64,000 nucleotides of DNA, taken from contig CM034548.1 in NCBI GenBank assembly GCA_020055645.1, forward strand, positions 42,090,296 to 42,154,295. Direction: 5' to 3'. Shown in pieces: positions 32,927 to 44,299 of the stretch. The notes beneath the pieces are model-generated. The model made no database searches and was not told the DNA's origin. It saw only the letters and a list, made by a program, of their open reading frames with translations. Each line of letters starts with the position of its first letter. Within the stretch, counting starts at the first letter, position 1. This DNA is from Tomocerus qinae. Its lineage: Eukaryota > Arthropoda > Collembola > Entomobryomorpha > Tomoceridae. Made by a program: the position numbers and the translations under genes.

Positions 32927-33883
32927 AAAATATTTACCATTGGATTCTCAATAAAATAGCTTAAATAACGATTTACCATAGGTTTCGCAATGAAATAACT
33001 TAAATAACGATTTACCAGATTTATAGAGTTTTTTAATCCATTCCAATGATTTAATGTTTATTCTCCATTATTTTGCAAAAATAAATGCAGATTTACATAC
33101 ATAAAAGCAAAAAGTAATTACAAGCATGTTCTTTTTCATTCAAGTCACCCCATGGAAAGGCATAAATTGTAGAATTTTAACTATAACTACAGTTCTTATT
33201 TCTATTATAATCCATTTCCTGCATTCCTACATTAGTTCAATTACGACGGCGTGTTAATCCATGTTAAAATACTGTATCTATTTCCCATACAACGTAATTT
33301 AATTCAACACATTTAAAATGGTAGAACATTTTAGCTCGCTTGAATAAGGCAACTCATTTAAGGATTGATTTTAAGAATCATAAATTTTTGCTACTGAGAA
33401 ATTCAACAACATTCATGGAGAACATAATTCATGAGAATATCTCTTTTAGATTAACGAAGAAACAAAAATTAGCAGAAAAAATGTAAACTATGTCACAAAG
33501 TTATACAAAGTAGTCATGAGAAATGTCTTCTTTAATTCGCCTAGCATCTATTAGTTCTTAGTAATTTATGCGTAATGTAATGCAGTCGGCAATGGCAAAC
33601 AAATTCATGATGTGATACATTTTTCATGTTTATTGATGACTCACTCTTAGTATCTAATCCTAAGTCTGTTTTGAGGATACGGATATGTAAGAAGTAACTG
33701 GAATAACATTTTTATCCAGGGTTACAAAATGGGCGATGGAAAAGTTTATACCCTTTTCTTGGTATGAAGGTCCCTGAAAGTACCTGACGCAAAGGCTTAC
33801 GAAGCGAACAGGACCTTAGCATATACAAATCATTAAGATACATGTGGTACGTGCAGCATAAAATTTGAGTAGGTAAAAATCGG
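32927..33883. other. No gene recognised
   Basis: AT-rich interval between the small gene and the envelope promoter; AATAAAATA polyadenylation-like signals soon after 32,940. Confidence 0.5.
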
Positions 33884-33918
33884 TATATATACTTCGAATT
33901 TGACAGATAAACTTCAGT
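33884..33918 (+). promoter_or_regulatory. TATA box and TCAGT initiator
   Basis: TATATATA at 33,884 is followed 32 bases later by A of TCAGT (33,914-33,918), the arthropod initiator consensus at the usual spacing. It lies about 140 bases upstream of the envelope ATG at 34,059. Confidence 0.6.
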
Positions 33919-34058
33919 ATCTGAAAGGATCTAATTAACTACCTCCTTACTCTTGCCTTTAACAGTTCGTTTTTAACGTTTGCAAAAGTTTTTAATTTTA
34001 ATTCCTTTGAAAAAATTCGTCAATTTGAAAGCCTTTTAGTCCCCACAATCGTGTCACC

Positions 34059-36621
34059 ATGCTGAAACATATAAGGTACAATAAAGCTTTCACAAGTATC
34101 TTCAAAGATGCAAGTATAAATCAAAAATGGGATAGGTGGATATGCAATATTCATAATGTCAATCAAATTATAAACAGGTTGGGAGTATGTCTTCTCGCAA
34201 TCAATTTGTGGACTTGGACAATATCTATTCCTGTGACCAGACCTACAATCGGGATTGATTTTCGTCAGGCAGATGCAAGTGGAATCATTACTACCGGAGC
34301 ATCACTAATAAAATTTGAAGGGAAGATCCTGTACACAAAAGTAGAAACATTAATGTTCCCGATACCTGACATTCCAGATCCAATTCGCCCAATCGGTAAG
34401 AAAAGAGATATGAAAATAACAAAATGTAATTTTGCATGTCAGTAACTTTTGTGATTTAGTTAACTTTATTTATGCTAATGTGATCGTTAAACTTGATAGA
34501 AAAATATATACATTATTTCAATATTTTCATAATTTACAGCTCAGAAGTGTCATAAAGCTAACAATGCAGGCGTCTGCGCTATGATCCGTGATAATAACAA
34601 AATTAACCTCGATTCATTCGAAGAGTTAAAATTGCTTAATAAGATGGTGACCACAAAAGGTTTGGATTCCCTAGAAGATTCAGAAGTAACCATCAGTGAC
34701 AATTATTTCGATCCCAATACAACAGTTACGGATGTTCCGTCGATAGTGAGTGTTTCTGATACCGTGCGATTATTGGATGATGACGCATACAGTAAATTCA
34801 GTGAAATGCTTGGAATGAGAGCATATCATCGGAAGCCGTCTAATGGATACGTTACCAAGTACCATCGGAAAAGACAGGTTTCTGCAATAATAAATGCTGC
34901 CATGAAATGGTTACCAATTGTCCAGAAAGTTGCAGCAAAAACCAGTTTGTTTTTAAACAAAGAGGGGCTTACAAGCTACGCTGTCGCTAAAAAGATCTTA
35001 GCTGGAAAATCTTTAGAAAATTTTTATAAATTTCCCTCAAAAGTTTCTGAGTTATTTCTTGAGGGAAAAAAGTTTTTAAGTGACCTAAGTGCAGCTGGAA
35101 ATGCTATAAATAAGGACTACGCAGTTGAACAAATTGTTCAACTATCCAGGCAACAAATGTATCAAGTTGTTCAACGTTATGATTTGAACCCTATAATTGA
35201 TTCATTCGCCCTGACTCAACTTTTGCTTGCAGACCATGGAAATCTTATATTCTACACTTTATCCTACACCAGTCATTTACTAGCCCTATCTACTTGTCGG
35301 AGTGGGAACATACCTCTTCAGTTCGTGCCACAAAGTCTTCTAACCGAAAGGTTGCAAACCCTAGAAGAAGATTTAAAGGACAAATGGATCGTTCCGGTTG
35401 GTTCGAAAGATTCTAATTTGTATTATTCAATGAAGCCAGCAGACTGCACGTATGACAACGATGGTGGTTTGCTGCAAATTAAAGTTCCTATTCGACCTGC
35501 GGTTTATGATGCACACCTGTTCTTGCTGACACCTTTACAATTTGCCTACAAAGAATATTCTTGTACTATTGACATTCCACAGAAATATGTTGTCTATGAC
35601 AGCAATTCTAATCAAATTTTTCCACTTACGGCAGCTGAGGCTGAAGAATGTCTTAAAAATGAAATCAATCTTTGCCAAATACCATCGGTATAAATTTATT
35701 TCCTTCTTTATTCTCAATTTCCAAATGACAGTATTTTTATTTTGTTATGAAAAATGAACCTATTAATATATATAAATAATTCTAATGATGTTATTTCTAA
35801 TTTATAGAAAATTATGCCTGACTATGCCAAGAACAGATGTATTACAACCCTGTTGGGTGCGACGTCAACAGATGAACTTATTGAAGCATGTCCAATGATA
35901 TGTGTGCCAGCACGGAAGTGGGATTGGATCCGACTATCTGCAAACGAATTTTCAGTATCGCATTTCCCTCAAACAGGTGCTGAAGTAGTATGCGAGGATG
36001 GATTCAAGACTTCCATATCACATGATGTCATTTACGGATCCATTAAGTTTGCTCTAAACTGTGGTTGTAAAATAATTGACAATGGCTACCCTGTTATATC
36101 TGCTGATGAAGTTGCCTGCAAAGAAAAGTCAGAGCCTTTGGTGATGCACGTGATGTTAAGATCTTAATTATTGGACTACCGCAACGGAGTTAATGTCACC
36201 CATAACTGGAACAAATAACATCAGATACTCTCATTTCGAAGGAGTCTTCAACGAGAACTACGACAAATATCCCGATTATGTGGATAAGAAAAAAATTTCC
36301 TGGGAACATCCCGTTTTTAATTTAGCTTCGGATGCTTTACAGTATTTGATTCTGTTCTATATTCTATGGAGAATGCATTTATCACCAGCAATTGTTGCCG
36401 CGCTTGTTCGAAGAGGAAATGCTTTGCCAGCAACACATTCTCATCAATGTCGTCTTCCAGACGATCATTACATATTGCTGTTAACTATTTCCACAATTTG
36501 TAGTTTGTTGTTGTTAATTAAGATTGTTGTTTATTTAATCAAAACAATTAGGGACATATGGTGGGGTGTTGTAGGTAACGCTGTGAATCAGCGAGTAGCT
36601 GAAGCCACACCCAATGAGTAG
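34059..36621 (+). CDS. Envelope fusion glycoprotein resembling baculovirus F / errantivirus Env
   Basis: Exons 34,059-34,395, 34,540-35,687 and 35,808-36,167 join in phase across two introns. A hydrophobic stretch (LGVCLLAINLWTW) near residue 45 may be a signal peptide or anchor. A tribasic site YHRKR followed by hydrophobic QVSAIINAAM (near 34,870) suggests protease cleavage ahead of a fusion peptide. The ectodomain has the F-like order: IPLQFVPQSLL, LPV-type and YYS blocks, LLQIKVPI, ECLKNEINLCQI, then WDWIRLSANEFSV and the GS...LNCGCKI cysteine pair. The TAA at 36,165 ends this frame; the membrane anchor (ILLLTISTICSLLLLIKIVVYL) and tail lie in the next open frame (36,193-36,621), so a frameshift or missed intron separates them. 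Family assignment by pattern. Confidence 0.7.
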
Positions 36622-37178
36622 TAATGCACTATATGATTGTATGCGTATTGATGGAAGTGATAAATGTAAATTTCTTGTTTTAAATTGCGTTGTAAATTAA
36701 TTTTTTCGATAATTTGTCAAAAATAAAAACTTTGAGTTTACGCTTGAAAACACCACTAGGTTTCGATATTTTTTGTTTTTACACCCTCATTAATGAGATT
36801 TTGGTCTAAATTAGCGTTTTTATCATATTTAACAACAGTTCTAATTACATTGTTCAAAAAAAAAATTTTTGAACTTTTTCAAAATTTATTTCGAAATTTT
36901 GAAAAAAATTTGAAAATCTAAAAAAGGGGCCATGTGAAGAAAGCTTTTACGAGCAGATAAGAATGGCGCCGGTTTCATTAAAATCGGTCCAGTCGTTTAG
37001 AAATGAATCATAGATGAACGACATTAGGCGGAAAACCGCCATAACTTAAAAACGGCGGGTTTTCAAAAAAAATCCTGAAATTTGTTTTTTCATACCAGTA
37101 AGTAGATTAAAATCTGAAAGTAACAACTTCGACTGTGACATTGTGTTCCCAGCCTGCAAGGTCTCTTATGTATTTACT
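36511..37178 (-). repeat. Right terminal inverted repeat
   Basis: Pairs with 27,416-28,077. Its inner end begins inside the envelope anchor/tail coding region, so about the last 37 codons of that frame are TIR sequence. Confidence 0.92.
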
Positions 37179-37242
37179 AGCATTTTTTTAAAATCAAACC
37201 AAGTTTAATAGATAAGAATTTTAAAATAAGCCTTTTGCCCAA

Positions 37243-37378
37243 TTGCTTTCTGGTCACCAGTTGAAGTGAAGCACAGTAGATGGAGGTAGAGAATTATACA
37301 TTAAAAAAGCCTGAAATCTGAAAATACAATGTTTCCTTCTACTGAGTCTAACTTCAACTGGTGACCAGAAAGCAATAG
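37243..37378. repeat. Small inverted repeat
   Basis: ttgctttctggtcaccagtt near 37,248 is the reverse complement of aactggtgaccagaaagcaa near 37,357. Part of an 846-base segment absent from the paralogous flank of SMYD copy D. Confidence 0.8.
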
Positions 37379-37439
37379 ACGTTTCCCACAATTCCAGGAT
37401 AACACAGGCAGGTACTGTAGTCATTTCAATACCTATTCA

Positions 37440-38050
37440 TGTTAATTTAGTGACCGGTAACCAATTGACGTTTTCACGGTTTCCCGTTTGGTGGGCAGGA
37501 GGTAGGAGTTATACATTGATTTAGTAGGGAATCTTGCGGCAAAGTGTTAATAACTTTTTAACCAGAGGTGGTAATTACCATGTGTCAGCGAGAAAGATGT
37601 CACAAATTTAATGTAGATTTCAGCGGTATAAGTCTTTTTCTTCTACGACAAGTAAAACGAGCGTTATTGCGATTTTTCTGAGACAACCTCTTTGTATGAG
37701 GGGAGATCGCGAGTTTTGATTGAATGCCTGTGTACTTGTTGTGTGTAAAACAGTAGAAACGGAAACCTAAGATCACTATACAAAGAGCTATTAATAGCGA
37801 TCTCCCCTCATACAAAGAGGTTGTCTCAGAAAAATCGCAATAACGCTCGTTTTACTTATCGTAGAAGAATAAGACTTATACCGCTGAATTTTGCATTAAA
37901 TTTGTGACATCTTTCTCGCTGACGCATGGTAATTACCTCCTCTGGTTAAAAAGTTATTAACACTTTGCCGCAAGATTCCCTACTAAATCAATGTATAATT
38001 CCTACCTCCTGCCCACCAAACGGGAAACCGTGAAAAGGTCAATTGTGGGA
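37440..38050. mobile_element. Foldback element
   Basis: Arms of about 240-250 bases (about 37,455-37,706 and 37,799-38,040) with a 90-base loop; near-perfect reverse complements (for example gaggggagatcgc against gcgatctcccctc). No coding capacity. Absent from the matching site at 47,872. Confidence 0.85.
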
Positions 38051-38074
38051 AACCTCTATTGTGCAAAACGCTTA

Positions 38075-38661
38075 TTCAATAGAAGTAGCGGTGGTCGGTA
38101 GTTGTAGGTGGAAGGTTAATTGTTCCAATGATATTTATAGGCCAAAATTAGATATAATAACACTTTTAAAGAATGAAAAGAATGTAATACCAAGCGTTTT
38201 TTACACCGAAAGAAAAACTGTGTATAGAATGTGAAATAACCGCCAATTTGGTATGTATGATGCGCACTGCACTGTTCGACGCGGACACAAGCAATCAGCA
38301 ATGCCAAAGCAATGGGATTTTCCTAGTTGCTTTGTAATTGCTTTGCTACCTGCTGAGAGAGAGGCGAGCGAGGAAAGTGACGGACACAACGGAACACTTC
38401 GCACTGTTCGCACTGCACTGTCAACAGAAGACAAGTTTGACACTAACGTGGGATTAAGTTGTGGAACAAAACTTGAGTATAACACCTATATTATTTACAT
38501 ATACATTATTGTTTCTTGATATTAAAAATACACAGTCAACAGTGAAACTGACTTCATCATTCATCAACTATAGCCAATCCATTGTCATTAAAGTTTTAAT
38601 CTGCATACTTGTGTTCCGTGAATGATAAACTATTAGATCTCATTCAATAACTATTGTCAAA
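38075..38661 (+). repeat. Duplicated 5' flank of SMYD copy B
   Basis: Nearly the same as 47,873-48,459 upstream of copy D (differences include 'tgtgctgagag' against 'tgagag'). Contains the putative promoter and 5'-UTR; no clear TATA box. Open frames here on either strand are shared non-coding sequence. Confidence 0.75.
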
Positions 38662-41087
38662 ATGCTTAGCCGTTTTAGATGTGAACAAAGTGAAGATTTG
38701 GGACGATATTTAGTATCTGCGAAGGACTTCGACCACGGGGATGTTGTTTGGGAAGAGTCTCCATTGTTTTCTGCGCCATGTCATCGTCAACTATTACCGG
38801 TTTCAAATTACGAAGACTGGATATTTACTTGCGTGGGCTGCTTCAGAAAAATAGAGAATGCTGCAATGAAGTGCCCTAAATGTCTTTGGCCTTGTTGCTC
38901 GGTCAATTGTTCAAAGGTAAAAATGACTATTGTTGATTGATGATTGTGATTAGTAGTTAATAACCACAATATAGTCATCAATGACCCATTCATTTTAATA
39001 TTAACTGATTACATAATGAGTAATTAAAAATGAATTATTTTGTACTACAGAGTAAAAAGCACAAAAATTATGAGTGCGACGTCTTCTCCAGATTAGGCAT
39101 TACAGCTGTCAATGAAAACTTTTGGAAGTTATTCTCTCTTAGAATCGTTTTGTCCAAAGACGTGGCGCCTGTCAAATATGAAAAGTTCTGGAACCTTTGT
39201 TGTGACTATAATGAACCGGATAAAGTTTTCCAGAAGGAAATAGACGATGATGTATTTCAATTTTTGACTCAAGACTGTGAAATGGATATCTCAATAGACG
39301 AAGTATCTCAACTATTGGCAGCAACTCGAATCAACAATTTCTCAATCTGTCATGGAGATGAACATTCCACAGAGTAAGGATCAAAAACAAAAACATTTAA
39401 TTATCTTCGATGTATTATAAGATCATTTATTAATAAATTTTTTTGTGATTTTTATAGACACGCCGGTGTAGCCCTCTATTTCTACACCAGCTTACTTTCA
39501 AACTCATGTTGCCCTAATGTTGGGTTCACATTTGTCAAAAATGTGGACCAGAGTGGAGACGTGAATTGGAATATCCGCCTTTATGCAAGAAAGCCGATAA
39601 AAAAGGGCAGCATTTTGTCAATTGCTTATAATCCTATGGTATTACAATTTGGCACTGTCCCCCGACAAATTCAAATTCAAAAATCCCATAATTTTATTTG
39701 CAAATGCGAGCGTTGCCTGGACAAGACTGAAGGGGGAACATACTTCCAAGCCTTAGTGTGCCTTAAATGTAAGAATAAGAAAGGCTATATGCTGCAAATG
39801 AATCCCGTTGAGATTAACAGCCCTTGGAAATGTGATAAATGCAATAACATGGAGGACGCCCACAAAGTGAGAGAAATAATCAACAGCCTCGAACCAGTCC
39901 CGCGTTCATTGCTTCGTAAGACAGTATCTCACGCCCTTTCTTTGAAGTTGGCAGACACTTTTATTGTCGAGCAGAAGCATCTTCTTCACAAAAACCATTT
40001 CTTAATGTATCAATGCGCTTACCACTGGCTACTCGGAAGCGACTTTTGTCGCGATCTCATTTCCTCTGATGCGAACACTAAAAATCTTTTCATAAAGATT
40101 ATGACAAGAGTGAAAAGATATCTTCCGATGTGTGAGAATTTCATGCCATCTAATATTATCAGTAAGTTTTGTTCCATTTATTCATCTCCGTCCCTTTCCA
40201 TGTATGCTTCCCGAATTTTCCAACATAAATGTTTTCGATTCCACTTCATCGTCTTCCTTATAAATTCGAAGGAAGACGACAATATATTATACTGAGAATT
40301 AACTCCCACGCAGTCACACCTTACAGCTAGGTAATCATATCGATTACGAAATACCCTACGGTTATTTAGCCTGACTTTGCCTGGTTGCGGTGGATGAAGT
40401 AGATCGATGGTTAAAATTGAACATTCAAATCAATTTCTTCCTGGATAAAATTAATTTTGTCAAGGACAAATGTGGACAAAATTATTTTCGTACGGGCAAA
40501 AGTAATTTCATCCAGGACAATTTTCATTTCGTCCGTATTCAACCCTGCCGGTAGCATGAGACTGGTTTCTAGTCTTCGTTATTTGTAACTGAAAAAGTAA
40601 CCTCAAATAACTTGACGTAAAAATGTTTAATTTTTTCGTAATCTTAATTTCAAATTATTCTTCGTTGGGCCTCAGTTAGCTATTTTTTACACCATACAAA
40701 CTTGCAAAAAAGATTTTTGCTTAAAAGTTTTTCTATATTGCAGACAACCTGCATTTGATGGTAGCAAGTACATACGCAGCATACTTTTTCAAGTCTGAAG
40801 ATATGAAAGTATGTGTTCAAGGAAATCACCCAACATGTTTCAAATTGAGAATCTCCAATCGTATTGTGTCCTATTTGAAGTCGAGTTTGGTCTGGTTGAA
40901 AATGAAATGCAACAGTTCGACGTATGAACGTGACGTGGACGTCTTAAATCTGATGATTATTGCTTGGTCAAAGCCAGTGAAAGAGTTTGAGAATGAAATA
41001 CGAACTTCGGAAGAACAAGCACTTGAGGCCATCCGCTTTCTATTCGATCCGAACATGCACAATATTTCAAGATGCACAATATTATAA
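38662..41087 (+). CDS. SMYD-like SET/MYND protein, copy B
   Basis: Exons 38,662-38,916, 39,051-39,373, 39,458-40,161 and 40,744-41,087 join in phase to 541 residues without a break. MYND: CVGCFRK, CPKCLWPCCSVNCSK plus KHKNYEC of exon 2. SET core SNSCCPN, ILSIAYN; post-SET CKCERC and a following CLKC...CDKC pair. Very similar to copies A and D in every exon, so a tandem family. The stop follows CTIL; the next bases continue in frame with a segment (VRHKY, KKSVKFLGL) that fragment C reads as coding, so the C-terminus is shortened by an inserted TAA codon. Substrate unknown. Confidence 0.85.
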
Positions 41088-42858
41088 GATTGTGATGAAA
41101 ATGAAATAGTACGACATAAATATTGGCATTCTATCCCAATTGAAATCAATTATTTGGGTAATAAGAAATCCGTTAAATTCCTGGGCTTATAAAATCCACT
41201 AAACTAAAAATGTTTCCTCTGTAAAAGTAAAATTATAAAAATCTGTCATTGGCGATAAGTCACTTCAAATCAATTGTTAATTTATTGTTACAAAATGAAG
41301 TAACATGTATCAACAGTGTACGTGTCCCTAATTCGTATTCGCAAATTCTATTCTAAATATGTCATTAATTTTTGTAATGGACGTATATTTATTAATAAAA
41401 TGTTGCTTAAACAACTGATAATTGAAAGAAACATTTTATTTGTGATTTAAAAATAAAATGTGTCATTTATAATTTACAGTATTACTGTATTACTCTCTAC
41501 AGTGATAGACTTAGACATGGCTCATGGCTGTAGTTGGACTTGGTTGGTTAAAATAATTAACTAAGAAAATAATAATTTGAAAGAAATTGTGGAATGAGAT
41601 TATTTATGAATCCTTAATCCTTTAGTGGGAAGAAACGCCCTTTTTAACTAATTACTGAGATATTAATATTGAATGGAGAAGAAGGGAGCAGTTTCTGGGA
41701 GTGAAAGGCTGCATGGACCTGTGGAGACATGCAGTGTCTCCAAGTCCACTAATCCCGCCCACTGACCGACCCTAGAATATCTAATTCTGGAAAGCTTGGA
41801 ACTGCGATGGAAGACAGAGGGAGGGGGAGTTTTTCTGGATGTTAACCAACTGCATGTAAGCGCGGCCTAATGTTTTGCTTTTAGACATTTTCAACCTCAG
41901 TACCAAGGAAGATAGATATAGGTAATAGGTTAACCTGGAAGAATAATAGTGTGGATGGGACGAGGACAGTAGCGGAGCTGCAGCAGCGACATTTCCAAAT
42001 ACAATTAACACCTGGCCGTTGGCTTGAGAATTAATTGGCTCTTCCTACTACATAATATCTATCACATTGACTCACATTGCCAATAACATTAACTCTCGCA
42101 CAGAGTGTTAGACCAAAAACTTTCCTACTATAACCCTAGATTTTAGATGGCTTAGCGATGGGTTGCTCAGTACATTTCCGCTCACAGCTTAACCACGTAA
42201 ACTACTACTTAAATTTTTCCATCTTCATTTAGATATAGATATCGGTCGAGTTCCCCAATCATATATGCATCATTGGAATCACCACATTCAAATTAACTAT
42301 ATCTGTAACTTAAAAGGCCGATGCACCATGTCGATGGTGTTCGAAGTTATATATCTTTAACATTAGTGAGTTAGGAAATTTCAATTAAAAACCAAGCCCG
42401 CGTGCACGCGTCCGTTTCAGTCAGCTTCTTGTCCCACAGTGAACTGGTAGGTTTCTGTGTGTACACATAAGGACTCTTCGGTTCCATATAAACCGTCTCC
42501 AGTCCCCTTCAAGTCTCATAGCAATTTTTGCTCTACCACAAACTACATCTCTCTTCCAAACTCTAAACTTTCACCTAATCATGATACTACGCAGTCCTTT
42601 TTCGAGACTTGACTATATTATATTTCTACGGTGAATGACGGTTTTTTATTGGTTTCAAGATATTTTTTATAGTTGTTTTTCTGTTTCAGGTTTGTATTTA
42701 TGATGATTTTGTGTATTTATGAGTGATTTCTCATTCTCGCGGAGACAATGAAATAAAGGTGTAAAATACAAATGGGTTGTACAAGATTAAATTATGGGAA
42801 ATTAGCATGAAAGTCAAGGAAGAACAAAGAAAACGATTGGAGCGTGGATACCAATTGG
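41088..42858. other. 3' flank of copy B with diverged repeat blocks
   Basis: Contains the duplicated flank (41,300-41,830) and an inverted piece of the same family (42,440-42,620, matching the reverse of 14,500-14,700). From about 42,780 the sequence parallels 45,770-45,850. No gene recognised. Confidence 0.5.
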
Positions 42859-43610
42859 CAAGGTATCGAAAAACCCGGGTTTTTTAGGAAAAAACCCTCG
42901 ACCCCGGGTTTTTTGGGTTTTTTGGGTTTTTTGGGTTTAAGGGTTTTTTATATAACTATAGGTATAAATACAAGCCTATACTATACCATATATGAAAACT
43001 ACAGCTGACAACAACAACAACCGTGTCAACTACTATTACTTACGTCAATGAAAAGAAAAATTAAAGCATAAAAGTTTAATTTCATTATGTTGTAACGTAG
43101 CAAATGCAGTATTTTTGTGAAATATTATTATTACTGTTTGATAACAACTAGTGAAATATTAAGCATTATAATATTTTACTGATTATATTGACTTTATGAA
43201 ATTATTCCTTTGTTAATTTGAAGCTTTAATTGCAAAGCATTACAGTAATGAATATGTAAGTGATAAATTGAAATTATGTGTACAACAATATTATAAACAT
43301 AGTCTTCACAATGCAATGACTAAAGTATACATAAAACTAATATTATTATAGCCCTCACGTTACGATACATTAATTACCCGTAGAAGTGAAGCTATATTTG
43401 TTTCCACCTGATTATGCATTTGTTTACATTTTTGAATAGAAATTAGTATGTATTGCGTATCTAGATGGAGCTGTAGTGCATATTTTTGTATGTTTTGTGA
43501 AAAACCCAAAAAACCCATTAAACCCGGGGTTTTTTAAGTAAAGCGGGGTGGGTTTTTTGCCAAAAAACCCAAAAAACCCCAACCCATAAAAAACCCGACC
43601 CACAACCCTG
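42859..43610. mobile_element. Non-autonomous hAT-type element
   Basis: 752 bases bounded by the 8-base duplication CCAATTGG (42,851-42,858 and 43,611-43,618). Ends are CAAGGTATCG and, reversed, CAGGGTTGTG. Both ends are packed with GGGTTTTTT/AAAAAACCC runs and the middle is AT-rich without coding. The paralogous stretch at 45,829-45,850 (ggagcgtggatattaattgg) runs straight through, an empty site. The 8-base duplication and CAGGG-type ends fit hAT. Confidence 0.8.
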
Positions 43611-43639
43611 CCAATTGGGGACTATACGCATATTCCTGT

Positions 43640-44060
43640 ACATTTGATTTGCTTTTTGCGATGTGTTTGGTGCCATGAGGTCTCATCTCCTTTGTCTCCG
43701 TGCAAATGCACAATTCAGTGTAGCCCCCGTGTTTCCTTTGTTCATATTTTTTAAGCATCTTTATTACATAGAGAGTAACCAAACCGAGTCGTTCTTCGAA
43801 GAAAGTAATGCACTGGTCATTCTTTCTCAATCTGCTCTCTGAGTCCGTCGATCCAGAAAAAGCCCTGTCCAAACACTTCAATTTCTGTTATTGCTTGTAT
43901 GGCTATTTCCAAGCTGAACAAAGTTGCCTTTTTCCAATTCTGCTGCCTATTCCATTAGTGAAAACAAAAATCGTAAGTCATCCAAAAAACCCTTCTTAAG
44001 CTTTTACAATTCGAAGGTTTGCAATAACTAAATGATTTTTATTCTTTGTATACAGAAATC
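43640..44060. other. Unassigned, paralogous to 45,850-45,960
   Basis: Shares 'ggtgccatgaggtctc' and 'cctttgtctccgtgca' with 45,893-45,930. No gene supported. Confidence 0.4.
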
Positions 44061-44299
44061 TTGATCTTCACTTCCTATTGGGACTACAAAAATGAGTACG
44101 GTATCAAGCAGAATCGAGGATTCTGGTTCGGACTCTAAATCCTTGAAGCGCAAATTATTTTTAGAAATGCATAAGGGAAAACGAGTTCAGTAATCAAAGT
44201 AAGTTGTTGTGTAAAACGTTTTTATTTTACAGCTAGATATTGTGCAATAATTGATCATCGATTGCCTGTAGTCTATTTTGTAAATAAATTACTAAATGT

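Larger units (their letters stand above)
27416..37178. mobile_element. DNA transposon with long TIRs, transposase and envelope-like gene
   Basis: Terminal inverted repeats of about 0.66 kb (27,416-28,077 and 36,511-37,178), nearly identical, start AGTAAATACATAAGAGACC. Between them lie a transposase (minus), a small three-exon gene (plus) and a spliced envelope-glycoprotein gene (plus). A paralogous segment at about 47,820 continues across the right edge without the element ('tagcattttttt' + 'aaatcaaaccaag'), supporting the right boundary. The left flank does not match that paralog and no clear target duplication is seen, so the left side may be rearranged; the LTR element lies only five bases away. 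No capsid or polymerase gene is present. Confidence 0.88.
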
